Below, in pieces: positions 33,038 through 42,585 of a stretch of 64,000 bases of DNA; position 1 is the stretch's first letter; each line of letters opens with the position of its first letter. Under the pieces are notes generated by a model. That model was given only the letters and a program-made list of their open reading frames with translations. It searched no databases and had not been told where the DNA came from. The stretch spans positions 1-64,000 of the forward strand of contig NZ_QLYR01000007.1 in the NCBI RefSeq assembly GCF_003268275.1, given 5' to 3'. A program made the translations under genes and the position numbers. The DNA comes from Hydrogeniiclostridium mannosilyticum. Lineage in GTDB: Bacteria; Bacillota; Clostridia; Oscillospirales; Acutalibacteraceae.

Positions 33038-34561
33038 TTAACCGACTGTATCCGGTACTTCCTCGCCCTGAATCAAAAGCTCCATGCTTTCGAGCGCGGT
33101 CTCCATCCCGCTGGTGACGGTGTTGCCCAGCACCTGTCCGTTTACAACCACCGTATAGCGGCGGCCGCTCGCCCTGTAGAACTCCACAACATCCACATCG
33201 CTCTTGTCAAAATAGCGGTATGTCGCGGTGATCTCCGGGTCGCCGTCGGGAATATCCGCGGTGTTCTCAATGAGTGAAAGCACAATAAAGCTCTTATAGA
33301 AATTGCGGAAATACTCGTAATTGAGCTCCTTGCCGTCCGGCCCCGCAACCGTGTAGTCATAGGCGGTCTCGTCCTCGGTGCTCTTGTCCTCGTTCTTCGT
33401 GCGCGTAAAGGTAAACGCGGTTTCCTTTCCGTTCACCGAAACCTCCATGGATTTCAGCTCGGTCAGCATCGGCTGGAAGGTCAGGCGGCTTTGCAGCTTG
33501 AATGCATCTGCGTTCAGCCAGGCGCTGATCCTAGACTCCAACACCTTATAGACCACGTCGCGGCCCTCCAGCATCAGGTAACAGTAGCCCTCGCTGTCCG
33601 CATTAGAGGCAATCATGGCGTAATCGTCGCCCTCGGCGGTAAACTCCACCCGCGCGGCCGGGTCCGCCAGCCCGTACTTCTCCAGGTCCTCCTGCGTTGG
33701 CTCCGCCGCTACCGCACCGTAGGCGGTCAGCGTGGTCAGCGCCTCCTTGAGGGTGTCCATTTCCGTTTCATTCGTCCCCGCGGTGCGCGGCTTTACCATT
33801 TTGATAGTCGAGCCGTCATCGTCGCTGACCAGCTCAATCGGCTCGTCATAATTGGATCCGCTCAGCGCAATTCTGGTAAACCTGATGCCGGACTCCAAAT
33901 TTTCCTCCGACGAGGCCGTCTCATCCTTTGAGGTGACGTTCAGCACGTCATTGCGAATAAACTGTATATTGGAGCCATAGAGGAAATCGCCCAGGGTTGC
34001 GACATATACGGTGCTTGAGCCCTCCTCGCAGATATAGCGCGCGCCGTCGGTACCCGCGGACTCGCCGCCCACCCAGTAGCTGAAGGTACTGCCGTCGGTA
34101 TAGGTGGCCTTGACCTTTGCCACCGGCTTATCCAGCCCATACTCCGAGAGGTCGCCGATCTCGCCCAGATCGCGGGAGGGCGCCAGGGTGAGCACGTCGT
34201 TGACCGCCGCGGTCACCAGCGAGCGGTTGGCATAATCGTCCTTCAGGCCATCCACAGTATAGAGCATTTTCACCGTTGACGAGGAGCTGGCGCTGCTTTC
34301 GGCGCCGCTTTCAGCGCCGCTAGAAGCGGCCTCCGGCTCCGCATGGATAATATACCCGCCTTCCTCGTTGGTAACCTCCATTGTTTTGAGCTCCGTGTCC
34401 GGGCGGTCAATGAGAGCCTCAACCGCTGTGGAGGAGGTGCTGCCGGCGGACGAGGAGGCAGCCTCTTCCTCTCCGCCCGTTAAAGCCAAGACCAAAACGG
34501 CCCCCACAAGAACGGCGATGCACACCAAAACAACCACGAGGTACCGCACGTTCTTCTTCAT
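33038..34561 (-). CDS. DUF4340 protein of Gld-type ABC exporter
   Basis: A 507-residue protein with an N-terminal membrane anchor (about 7-28), a Ser/Ala-rich linker, and repeated DUF4340 modules (DLSEYGLDKPVAKVKATYTD and LEKYGLADPAARVEFTAEG are parallel copies). Most of it should lie outside the membrane. It is the last of four co-transcribed genes and its ATG overlaps the stop of the upstream gene (TAATG at 34559-34563). Such proteins accompany GldA-GldF-GldG exporters; the substrate is unknown. Confidence 0.8.
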   Translation of the reverse strand: MKKNVRYLVVVLVCIAVLVGAVLVLALTGGEEEAASSSAGSTSSTAVEALIDRPDTELKTMEVTNEEGGYIIHAEPEAASSGAESGAESSASSSSTVKMLYTVDGLKDDYANRSLVTAAVNDVLTLAPSRDLGEIGDLSEYGLDKPVAKVKATYTDGSTFSYWVGGESAGTDGARYICEEGSSTVYVATLGDFLYGSNIQFIRNDVLNVTSKDETASSEENLESGIRFTRIALSGSNYDEPIELVSDDDGSTIKMVKPRTAGTNETEMDTLKEALTTLTAYGAVAAEPTQEDLEKYGLADPAARVEFTAEGDDYAMIASNADSEGYCYLMLEGRDVVYKVLESRISAWLNADAFKLQSRLTFQPMLTELKSMEVSVNGKETAFTFTRTKNEDKSTEDETAYDYTVAGPDGKELNYEYFRNFYKSFIVLSLIENTADIPDGDPEITATYRYFDKSDVDVVEFYRASGRRYTVVVNGQVLGNTVTSGMETALESMELLIQGEEVPDTVG

Positions 34562-36129
34562 TACAGGTGCCTCCTTCTGAGGAATACAACGAGCCCTGTC
34601 GCCAGCACAAGAATGGGGAACACTATGGTAAACACGCCCAGGCCCATCCAGTTCATCATGCTGGAGGACATGGTGATGTCGGTGGTAATGCTCTGCTGCT
34701 TGTTGCTCGGGACGGCGGCCTCAACGCCGGTGGTACCGGTGCCGTAGCGGGCAATATCCACCAGGTATTTCGCGTTGCCGAAGGTGCTGGCCTCCAGGAA
34801 ATTCTGTACAATCATCGAGCCGCTGCCCAGAACCACCACATTGGAGTAGTAGGACTTCTGCTCCTCGTTGTCATTAAAGACCCTTTGCGCCAGCGCGCCC
34901 ACACAATAGGAGCGCTTTGTCTCGTCAATGACCTCACCCGTAGCCGCGCCGTAGAGCACGCTGGAGTCTGAAGAGCTGAGCAGGGGATAGGTAGTCACGC
35001 CGCTTCTGGACTCAAACAGAATGTCCACGGGGTTGGCCTGCGGCACCAGGAGGTAGCCATAATCGCTGCTGGTCCCCTCCAGGTCCAGGTCTGTATTGGC
35101 GGACATAAGCAGGTAGTCCGGGCGGCTGTAATAAGAGGTGGAATCATTCTCCACGACCATACGCCCGGTCTCCACGCTCAGGCCCCATTCGTTGATAAAG
35201 GCCTCCAGGTTGCTAACCTCCGTCATGCCGGGGTAATAGACAAACATGACGGTGCGGTCCTTCAAATCCTCCTGGTCGTTCAGGAAATTATCCAGCTTCT
35301 CGACCTCTGCCTCGGAAAGGTCCGTCTGCGGCACGCTCAGCACAATGTACTGCGCGTTTTCCGGAATTTCCTCGGTCAAAAGGTTAAACTCCACCACCTC
35401 AAAATTGTTGCTTTCCAGCAGGGAGCGGTAGCCCGCCGCGCCGCTCTCATTGTGGGCGGTGTCAAAGGCCGCAACCGGCAGCGACTCCGCGTTCACGGCG
35501 CTGACCGCAGAGGCCAGCTGGCTGTCGACATCCTGGTAATAAACCTGCTGGTATGTGCTCTGATCCAGCTCGGTGGGGAACATGTCGTCCGCCGTTACCA
35601 CACGGTAGCGCTTTTCACTTTCCACCACCACATTGTAGGAAGAAATATTTTCATCGTCATACTTCGACTTAAACGTCGGGTTCTGGTCCAGGTCCGTGAA
35701 CTCAACCGTGATGTTGGAATTGCGCTCCGCCATCTTATTGGCCAGGGCCACCACCTGCGCATACTCGCCGCTGTTGGCGTTGTTCTCACTGGCCAAAATA
35801 TTGATGACCGTCTTTTCCTTTACGGAGTCCACCACCTTGACGGCCTCCTCGGAAAGGGTGTTGGTGCTGTTCTTGGTCAGGTCGATATTCATTGACGGGA
35901 ACCGGTCTGTCAGGGCGCTGAAAATTACGTTCACCAGCACAATAACCACCACAAAACCAATGGAAAGCAGTGTGGAGAGCGTGCCGTGCTTGAAGTTCTT
36001 GCTCTTGACGATCTCCTTAAAGGGGCGCTTGCCCTCTTGTGCTCTCTTTTCGCCGCGGGCAGCCTTTCGTTCAGCCCTCTTATTTTCCTTTTCCACCTTT
36101 TTCTCCTGTCCCTCGTTCTGATTTTTCAT
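34561..36129 (-). CDS. GldG-like ABC exporter auxiliary protein
   Basis: A 522-residue protein with a charged N-terminal cytoplasmic tail (1-45), a membrane span near 52-72, a large extracytoplasmic ABC_transp_aux/GldG domain (MNIDLTKNSTNTLSEEAVKV at its start), and a C-terminal span near 490-515. In Bacteroidetes GldA/F/G support gliding; in Firmicutes the same arrangement is a general exporter of unknown cargo. Lies 15 bases after the permease gene. Confidence 0.85.
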   Translation of the reverse strand: MKNQNEGQEKKVEKENKRAERKAARGEKRAQEGKRPFKEIVKSKNFKHGTLSTLLSIGFVVVIVLVNVIFSALTDRFPSMNIDLTKNSTNTLSEEAVKVVDSVKEKTVINILASENNANSGEYAQVVALANKMAERNSNITVEFTDLDQNPTFKSKYDDENISSYNVVVESEKRYRVVTADDMFPTELDQSTYQQVYYQDVDSQLASAVSAVNAESLPVAAFDTAHNESGAAGYRSLLESNNFEVVEFNLLTEEIPENAQYIVLSVPQTDLSEAEVEKLDNFLNDQEDLKDRTVMFVYYPGMTEVSNLEAFINEWGLSVETGRMVVENDSTSYYSRPDYLLMSANTDLDLEGTSSDYGYLLVPQANPVDILFESRSGVTTYPLLSSSDSSVLYGAATGEVIDETKRSYCVGALAQRVFNDNEEQKSYYSNVVVLGSGSMIVQNFLEASTFGNAKYLVDIARYGTGTTGVEAAVPSNKQQSITTDITMSSSMMNWMGLGVFTIVFPILVLATGLVVFLRRRHL

Positions 36130-36144
36130 TGTTCCGTTCCCCCC

Positions 36145-36852
36145 TTAGCTCCATCTTCTGCTCTCGAGCTTACGGGCGGTAAGGAAAGTGAATACCGCAA
36201 TAACGCTCAAAAAGAACACGATGCTGGAAATACTGAACGTACCCGCTGTAAAAGCCTGGTACCGCGTGTTAAAGGAAATCCAGTTCATGAAATTTGCCAG
36301 GAAGCTCAGCTGTACCATGCCCGCCAGCGAGTTAATCATCAGCATCAGCACGCTGACAATGAACGTGACAATCGCGGAAACCACCTGGCTCACCGTCATG
36401 GAAGAGATGAACACGCCGATGGAGAGCATCGCCGCGCCATAGAGGATGGTGCCCACAAAGGTGCCGAATATGGACGCCCAGCTCGGCGAGGAAAAAATGC
36501 CGATGACCAGAGCCGGCACCAGGCACAGCAGCATGGCAATCAGGTAAACCGTAAGGCAGGCCAGGTATTTGCCCCAGACAATGCCCGTCACGCTGACGGG
36601 GGCCGTCAGCAGCGCCTGGTCGGTCTTGTTCTTACGGTCCTCACACATGCTGCGCATGGTGATAATCGGCAGAAGCATAAGGCTCCACATAAACATATTC
36701 TGGTACACATAGCTGGTAATATAATAAGAAGAGCCGTTCAGCATGACAATCCAATACTGAAAGCCGTACAATGCGCATAGGATGCCGATGAATACATATG
36801 CAATTGGGGAAGTAAAGTAGGACCTGAGTTCACGTTTTAAAACCGCGGTCAT
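36145..36852 (-). CDS. ABC exporter permease, GldF-like
   Basis: A 235-residue ABC-2 permease with six hydrophobic spans, beginning MTAVLKRELRSYFTSPIAY. The short conserved loop MRSMCEDRKNKTDQALLTAP is typical of GldF-like permeases. Its ATG overlaps the stop of the ATPase gene (ATGA at 36849-36852), indicating translational coupling. Confidence 0.88.
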   Translation of the reverse strand: MTAVLKRELRSYFTSPIAYVFIGILCALYGFQYWIVMLNGSSYYITSYVYQNMFMWSLMLLPIITMRSMCEDRKNKTDQALLTAPVSVTGIVWGKYLACLTVYLIAMLLCLVPALVIGIFSSPSWASIFGTFVGTILYGAAMLSIGVFISSMTVSQVVSAIVTFIVSVLMLMINSLAGMVQLSFLANFMNWISFNTRYQAFTAGTFSISSIVFFLSVIAVFTFLTARKLESRRWS

Positions 36853-37898
36853 TCCTCATCCCCTCCTTCCTCAGAATTTTCCTGCGGGGCGGCCTCCGCA
36901 GTCTCCGCGGCCTCCACAGCCTCGCGCGCCGCCGCCTTTTCCTCCGGCTGAATGGCCGGCCCGCTGTAGCTTTCGCTCGTCAAGCGCAGGAAGACGTCCT
37001 CCAGGGACAGGTCCGTGTTGCGCAGCGCCAAAATCGGCATGCCCTTGCGCGAGCACAGCGCGAACAGGTCGCGGCGCAGGTCGCGGCCCGGCTTGCCCTC
37101 AATGGAGTACTCGCACACATTGGCCTCCTTTTCGCCGTAGCTGACCACCTCGACCAAATCCTTCAGCGTCTTAATATTTGCAAGCACATCCTTCTCCAGG
37201 CCCTCGATGCGCACAATCAGGCGGTGGTCGCTCGACAGGTTGTGAGAGAGGGAGTCCGGCGTGCCGTCCGCCACGATGCGGCCCTTGTTGATGACCAGCA
37301 CCCGCTCGCACACCGCCTGCACCTCCGGCAGGATGTGGGAGCTCAGAATAATGGTATGGTTGCGGCCCAGGTTCTTAATCAGGTTGCGGATTTCAATGAT
37401 TTGCTTGGGGTCCAGGCCGACGGTCGGCTCGTCCAGGATGAGCACCGGCGGGTTGCCCAGCAGCGCCTGCGCAATGCCCACGCGCTGGCGGTAGCCCTTG
37501 GAGAGGTTGCCTATGAGGCGGCCGTATACCTCGTTGATGCGCACCAGGTCGCAGATCTCTTTCAGGTGCTTTTCCCGCGGCAGTGTGACCTTCTTCAGGT
37601 CATACATAAAGTTCAGGTACTCCTTCACTGTCATATCCGTATAAAGGGGCGGGATTTCCGGCAAATAGCCAATCAGCTTTTTCACCTCGGAGGGCTCCTC
37701 CAAAATATTGTGCCCGCCCACGGACACGCTGCCGCTGCTGGCAGAAAGGTAGCCCGTGATGATATTCATGGTGGTGGACTTACCGGCGCCGTTCGGCCCC
37801 AGGAAGCCCACGATGGTTCCCTGCTCTACAGAGAAGCTGATATGGTCCAGCGCAATATTGGCGCCATACCGCTTTGTGAGGCCCTTAACCTCGATCAT
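36849..37898 (-). CDS. ABC exporter ATP-binding protein, GldA-like
   Basis: A 349-residue ATPase. Walker A GPNGAGKST (about 34-42), Q-loop region YLPEIPPLY, signature LSKGYRQRVGIAQ, Walker B LILDEPTVGLDP and H-loop SSHILPE are all present. The C-terminal 100 residues form a regulatory extension ending in an acidic Glu-rich tail. First gene of the operon; a GGAGGA-type ribosome binding site precedes ATG 37898. Confidence 0.9.
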   Translation of the reverse strand: MIEVKGLTKRYGANIALDHISFSVEQGTIVGFLGPNGAGKSTTMNIITGYLSASSGSVSVGGHNILEEPSEVKKLIGYLPEIPPLYTDMTVKEYLNFMYDLKKVTLPREKHLKEICDLVRINEVYGRLIGNLSKGYRQRVGIAQALLGNPPVLILDEPTVGLDPKQIIEIRNLIKNLGRNHTIILSSHILPEVQAVCERVLVINKGRIVADGTPDSLSHNLSSDHRLIVRIEGLEKDVLANIKTLKDLVEVVSYGEKEANVCEYSIEGKPGRDLRRDLFALCSRKGMPILALRNTDLSLEDVFLRLTSESYSGPAIQPEEKAAAREAVEAAETAEAAPQENSEEGGDEE

Positions 37899-38171
37899 CC
37901 TGATTCCTCCTAAATTTTACTCTGAAACATCCATCCCCGTCGGCCCTATGAAAAAGCCCGGCCTGAACGCCTTTGGCTGTAGAGATGCGTTTCCCCGGCA
38001 TATGCCTAAAATACAGCTTACACTTTAGCAAGCCTAAGTGATGGTCAAGTGATTAAAATATGAACAAAATGTTAATATTTATCATTATCACCAAATGCAG
38101 CGCCAAAATTGCCAGAATAATTTGTAATCTATGTTAAATATGACGAAAAAAAAGAAAAAGCGTCTTTCGTC
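37899..38171. other. Divergent intergenic region
   Basis: AT-rich DNA between the exporter operon (-) and the UroD-family gene (+). I cannot place the exporter promoter with confidence. The plus-strand promoter is listed separately. Confidence 0.4.
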
Positions 38172-38200
38172 TTGCATACCGTCTCTAAATTCATTACAAT
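38172..38200 (+). promoter_or_regulatory. Promoter of the UroD-family gene
   Basis: TTGCAT (38172-38177), 17-base spacer, TACAAT (38195-38200). Confidence 0.6.
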
Positions 38201-38261
38201 GAAGTCGTTTTAAAATCCTGTCCCCACCGCAGCCGGGGGACAACGAAAACAAGGTGAAAGC

Positions 38262-39224
38262 ATGACTGAAAAGGAACGGTTTATCAAGGCCCTGAAGCGC
38301 GAGCCCCTGGAGGGGCACGTCCCCACCTTTGAGCTGGTTTTTTATTTGACCATGGAGGTGCTGGGGAAGGTGCATCCCCTGCACCGGGATTATTCTCAGT
38401 GGAACCAAATGTCCGTCAAGGAGCGCGAGCTCCATCTACAGGATATGGCCTCGTGCTTTATCGACATTGCGGAAAAATACCACCACAGCGGCATCTTCGT
38501 GCATCCCAACCCCGGCGGGCTGGAAAATACCCGCCGCCTGCTTGAGATCATCCGCGAGCGTTCGGGGGATAAATTCTTCCTCACCATGCACGGCGACCCC
38601 ACCTTCTCCATTCCGGACGGCGACCGGATGATGGACTTCACCGTCTCTTTATATGAAAAGGCGGATGCGCTGAAGGAGGAGTCGCGCCGGCGCACCGAGG
38701 AGCTGCTGAACATGGCCGCGCAGCTCCACCGCACGCCCGGCCTGCTGGACAGCCTTTGCCTTTGCTCGGACTACTGCTTCAACGTTAACCCCTTCTTCTC
38801 GCCCGAGATGTTCGCCGAATTTATTGCCCCGGACCTGAAGGCCGTCATCGACGGCTATCATGAGATGGGCTACTATGTCATCAAGCACACCGACGGCAAC
38901 ATCATGCCCATCCTTGACCAGATGGTCGCCTGCGGGCCGGACGCACTGCACTCGCTGGACCCGCAGGGCGGCGTGGACCTTGCCGAGGTCAAGCGCCTGT
39001 ACGGCGACCGCGTCTGCCTGATTGGCAACGTCAACTGCGGCCTGCTGCAAACCGGCGACGATGAGGCGTGCGATGCCGACGTGCGGCGCGCCCTGCGCCA
39101 GGGCATGGAGGGCTGGGGCTATGTGTTTGCCACCTCCAACTGCGTTTACACCGGCCTGCCCCTGGAGCGCTATGAGCGCATGAACCGGATTTGGTGGGAA
39201 GAGGGCATCTATCCCGCGCGCTGA
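38262..39224 (+). CDS. Uroporphyrinogen decarboxylase (URO-D) family protein
   Basis: A 320-residue URO-D fold barrel protein. No heme-synthesis genes are nearby, and the sequence is of the divergent group related to corrinoid methyltransferases (MtaA/CmuA-like). Visible parts include FVHPNPGGLENTRRLLEII, a C-terminal HTDGNIMPILDQMVACG and DALHSLDPQGGVDLAEVK. Its substrate cannot be read from the sequence; a role in sugar or aromatic O-demethylation is only a guess from the neighbouring glycosidases. Confidence 0.8.
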   Translation: MTEKERFIKALKREPLEGHVPTFELVFYLTMEVLGKVHPLHRDYSQWNQMSVKERELHLQDMASCFIDIAEKYHHSGIFVHPNPGGLENTRRLLEIIRERSGDKFFLTMHGDPTFSIPDGDRMMDFTVSLYEKADALKEESRRRTEELLNMAAQLHRTPGLLDSLCLCSDYCFNVNPFFSPEMFAEFIAPDLKAVIDGYHEMGYYVIKHTDGNIMPILDQMVACGPDALHSLDPQGGVDLAEVKRLYGDRVCLIGNVNCGLLQTGDDEACDADVRRALRQGMEGWGYVFATSNCVYTGLPLERYERMNRIWWEEGIYPAR

Positions 39225-39258
39225 GGCACAGCATACCGAAAATAAACCGCGTTTTTCC

Positions 39259-39287
39259 TTGACGCCGGTTTTTCTACCGTTTACAAT
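39259..39287 (+). promoter_or_regulatory. Promoter of the DUF1015-like gene
   Basis: TTGACG (39259-39264), 17-base spacer, TACAAT (39282-39287), about 70 bases before ATG 39358. Confidence 0.6.
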
Positions 39288-39357
39288 GAGAGGAACAGGA
39301 GTACCGGGGGGATCCCCCTGCCCCTGACCGCTACAGAACGGAGGAACCCCATTTATT

Positions 39358-40140
39358 ATGGCTGAGATCAAACCCTTTCGCGGCCTGCGCTATACCGGCG
39401 CGGCAGGCCCCGCCGGCACGCTGACCTGCCCGCCCGCGGACGGCGCGGAAGCAGGCCCTTACAGCGCCGGGCGGCTCGCCCTGTGCCCGGCTGAGGCCGG
39501 ACCGCTCCTACAGCAATGGTTAACGGACTCGCTTGTAAAAATAGACATGGACCCCGCCTTTTATTTATATGAACAACAGGCCCCCGCAAACGGCCGGACA
39601 CAAACCGTGCGGGGCTTCCTCGCCCTGGTACGGCTGGATGGCTCCGTACAACCCCGCCGCACGGAGGCCGGCGCCGCAGAAGAGGCGGAGCTCCCGCGGA
39701 CGGAGCCCTGCGGCCTGTTTCCAATCTGCGCGTTCTACCGCGACGAAAGCGGCCTGATGCAAAGACGGCTGGATGCGCTTTCCCAGGATACGCCGCGCTA
39801 CTCGCTGCAGGCCGGCGGCGCTGTCCACCGGCTGTGGATCATCAACGACCCGGTCGTGCTGCGCGCCAGCTGCGCGGATTTCACCGGCCGCACACTGTCC
39901 GTCGCCGGAGGAGAGACGCCGGGTGGCGAACGCAACGCCCAGCTCTACCGCGCCGCGCAGGCCGGGCCCGAAAGCGCGGCGGAAGCACTGATGCTGCTCA
40001 TCGATGAAGAGCGCGGGACCAGTCTTTCCGCCCCCGAGGGCGCGGAGGCGGTTCCACCGGAGCCAACCGCACCGGCTATTCCCGCCATTCCCGCGGGGCT
40101 TGTCATGCAGCCCTGCGGCGGCTTGGAACCGCCGCCGTAA
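39358..40140 (+). CDS. Short DUF1015-like protein
   Basis: A 260-residue protein that starts like DUF1015 (AEIKPFRGLRYTG) and keeps DPAFYLYEQ and VRGFLALVRLDGSVQPRRTE in order. Typical DUF1015 proteins are over 400 residues and carry a clear HE motif; here that region reads RRTEAG and the C-terminal domain is missing, replaced by a Pro-rich tail. It may be a reduced or non-functional member. GGAGG lies about 13 bases before ATG 39358. Confidence 0.6.
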   Translation: MAEIKPFRGLRYTGAAGPAGTLTCPPADGAEAGPYSAGRLALCPAEAGPLLQQWLTDSLVKIDMDPAFYLYEQQAPANGRTQTVRGFLALVRLDGSVQPRRTEAGAAEEAELPRTEPCGLFPICAFYRDESGLMQRRLDALSQDTPRYSLQAGGAVHRLWIINDPVVLRASCADFTGRTLSVAGGETPGGERNAQLYRAAQAGPESAAEALMLLIDEERGTSLSAPEGAEAVPPEPTAPAIPAIPAGLVMQPCGGLEPPP

Positions 40141-40211
40141 ACGTGCCCGGCTGTATTGCCTGCAAGCATGTTCTTTAGGATCAATCGGATCTGAAAAGGA
40201 GGAGTATTATC

Positions 40212-42257
40212 ATGATTCCATTCGGCAGCACTCCGTCTCCCCGCGAAAAGCTGGAGCACTGGCTGGAAGAGGCCCTGGAGCCCACCGGCCGGCTGCCCTT
40301 TTCCTTCCGCTACGGCGGCAGCCCCTCCGCCGGGCTGCTGCGCACCTGCGCTTTTACCAAGGAGGTTCGCGCCCTGGATGCAGGCGCAGACCGCATCACC
40401 GCCGCCTACCAGCTGGCAGACGGCCTGCAGGCCACTGTGCAGTGCACCTATTATAAAGATACGCCCGCCGTCGAATGGAGCCTTTCCTTTCGGAACAACG
40501 GCGGCAAAAACAGCGCCGTACTGGAACACGTCAAGCCCCTAGACCTCGGCGTGGAGTATTCGCCGTTCCGTACCGCGGGCACCCAGCAGTACGGCGCACA
40601 TGACAACATTTTATATTATTCGGGCGGGTCGGACTGCAAGGCCGACGACTTTCTGCCCCTGCAGGAGATCCTGCACTATATCTCGAACAAGGGCAGCATG
40701 CACTTTGGCTCCCTGAACGGGAGGCCGACCTCCGGATCCCACGGCTGCTTCCCCTATTTTAACCTCAAAACACAGGACTGCGGCGTCATCCTGGCGCTGG
40801 CCTGGGGCGGGCAATGGGAGCTGGACCTGCAGCTGCAGGCCCGAGAGCCGGGCAGCAGCGCGGCCTGCTTCCGCTTTTCCGGCGGCATGCCGGGCACGCG
40901 GCTCTTCCTGCTCCCAGGCGAGCAAATCAGCACGCCGCGCGTGCTCGTCATGCCCTGGAGCGGCGAAGTGGACGATGCGCAGAACAGCTTCCGCCGCCAC
41001 ATGCTGCGCCGCCACCACCCGCATATTGACGGCAGGCCTGTGAGGCTGCCCGTTTCCGCTACATGCTGGGGGACCGATGAACAGGATCACCTGCGCCAGC
41101 TGGAGCTGATCGAGCGCTCCGGCCTTCCGGTGGACGCCTACTGGATCGACGCAGGCTGGTACGGCAAGCCCGGCACCCACTGCAATGAAAAGACCTCCAA
41201 CGACTGGTCCGACAACGTCGGCTACCACGAGCACGACCCCCTGCGCTACCCGGACGGCCTGCGGCCCGTCAGCGACCGGGCAAGGGCTCTGGGCATGAAG
41301 TTTCTGCTGTGGTTCGAGCACGAGCGCGCCGTCTACGGCACGCCCGCCACACTGGAGCATCCTGAGTTCTTCCTTGGTGAACGCAAAAAGGGCGCGCACC
41401 TGATTTTGAACCTCGGCGACCCCAAGGCCTGGCAGTGGATGTTTAACAATATTTCTACAAAAATTACCGATTACGGCATCGACATCCTGCGCGTGGACCA
41501 TAACGTCGACCCGCTCGCGGCCTGGGAGGCCAACGATCCCCCCGGCCGCCATGGCATCACACAGATCCGCTGCGTAGAGGGCTTTTACCGGCTGTGGGAC
41601 GCCCTGTTGGAGCGCCACCCCGGCCTCGTCATCGACAACTGCGCCAGCGGCGGCCGCCGCCTGGAATTTGAGGCCATGGGCCGCAGCGTCGCCCTGTTCC
41701 GCACCGACTACAGCTGCTACACCGACAACAGCCCCACCGGCCACCAGATGATGACCTGCGGGCTGGGCAAATGGGTGCCTGTTTCCAGCCCCGGCGGGTC
41801 CTTCAGCGATCGCTACACCTTCCGCAGCATGATGAACCAGGGCATCAGCATTAGTGTGGGCGAAATCGAGGCGGCGCTGAACGACCCGGATCGCCTGGCA
41901 GAGCTGCGCGCAATGTTCGCTGAACTGGAACGGGTCCGCGACCTGTACGCGGCAGATCTATACCCACTGACTAATGTCACCGTCTGTAACCGCGACTGGC
42001 TGGCCTACGAGCTCTGCGACCCTGCGAAGAACCGTGCCGCCGTCGTTTGCTTTCGGCGGGAGGAGTGCCCGTTTGAGGCCTCCCGGTTCCGTCTGAAGGG
42101 CCTGCGCCCAGCGTCCGCCTACCGTGTCGAAGACGCCGGCAGCGGCGAGACGGTGGTGCGCACCGGCCGCTCGCTGATGGAGGAGGGCCTGCCTGTCACA
42201 CTCGGCCAGCCCAGAAGCTCGGCCCTTCTCTACATTGACCCCGACGCTTCCCTTTAA
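40212..42257 (+). CDS. GH36-family alpha-galactosidase-like enzyme
   Basis: A 681-residue glycosidase without signal peptide. An N-terminal beta-supersandwich (1-280) is followed by the catalytic barrel: LPVDAYWIDAGWYG, LGMKFLLWFEHERA, GIDILRVDHNVDP (Asp as likely nucleophile) and VIDNCASGGRRLEFEAM with FRTDYSC (likely acid/base). A C-terminal beta domain ends the chain. GH36 enzymes release alpha-linked galactose or related sugars; the exact sugar is not certain, as the WEHER/RVDHN motifs differ somewhat from classical alpha-galactosidases. AAGGAGG lies just before ATG 40212. Confidence 0.85.
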   Translation: MIPFGSTPSPREKLEHWLEEALEPTGRLPFSFRYGGSPSAGLLRTCAFTKEVRALDAGADRITAAYQLADGLQATVQCTYYKDTPAVEWSLSFRNNGGKNSAVLEHVKPLDLGVEYSPFRTAGTQQYGAHDNILYYSGGSDCKADDFLPLQEILHYISNKGSMHFGSLNGRPTSGSHGCFPYFNLKTQDCGVILALAWGGQWELDLQLQAREPGSSAACFRFSGGMPGTRLFLLPGEQISTPRVLVMPWSGEVDDAQNSFRRHMLRRHHPHIDGRPVRLPVSATCWGTDEQDHLRQLELIERSGLPVDAYWIDAGWYGKPGTHCNEKTSNDWSDNVGYHEHDPLRYPDGLRPVSDRARALGMKFLLWFEHERAVYGTPATLEHPEFFLGERKKGAHLILNLGDPKAWQWMFNNISTKITDYGIDILRVDHNVDPLAAWEANDPPGRHGITQIRCVEGFYRLWDALLERHPGLVIDNCASGGRRLEFEAMGRSVALFRTDYSCYTDNSPTGHQMMTCGLGKWVPVSSPGGSFSDRYTFRSMMNQGISISVGEIEAALNDPDRLAELRAMFAELERVRDLYAADLYPLTNVTVCNRDWLAYELCDPAKNRAAVVCFRREECPFEASRFRLKGLRPASAYRVEDAGSGETVVRTGRSLMEEGLPVTLGQPRSSALLYIDPDASL

Positions 42258-42585
42258 GCCAGCTAATTCCATTGGGGCGCTGGTCCGCCGGCCGGCGTGT
42301 CACATCCGGAGTGGGCGGCATGGTCTCCACCGTCTGCCGCTCGTACCGTAGGCCCGGCGCTCCTGTGGGATTTGCTTTATAAATTTTTTAGAGGCAATAA
42401 ATCCGTAGGATACGGCATACCGGCTCCTGCTTGGAAACATCGCTGTTCAGGCAAGGGGCCGTTATGCATAGTAGAAGAAAAATGATTTTCCAGCACAATG
42501 GGATGCGGAAGAGGCCGCCCGGCCCAGATCCGCATCCCCGGGATAAAACGAAACCGGCCCGCACCGGGCCGTAGGGAGGAATTAC
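42258..42585. other. Intergenic region between two glycosidase genes
   Basis: About 330 bases with no gene. Near 42490-42570 there is GC-rich DNA with CGGCCCGCACCGGGCCG (about 42557-42573), a hairpin just before the GH106 ribosome binding site (GGAGG, about 42575-42579) that might affect translation. Confidence 0.4.
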
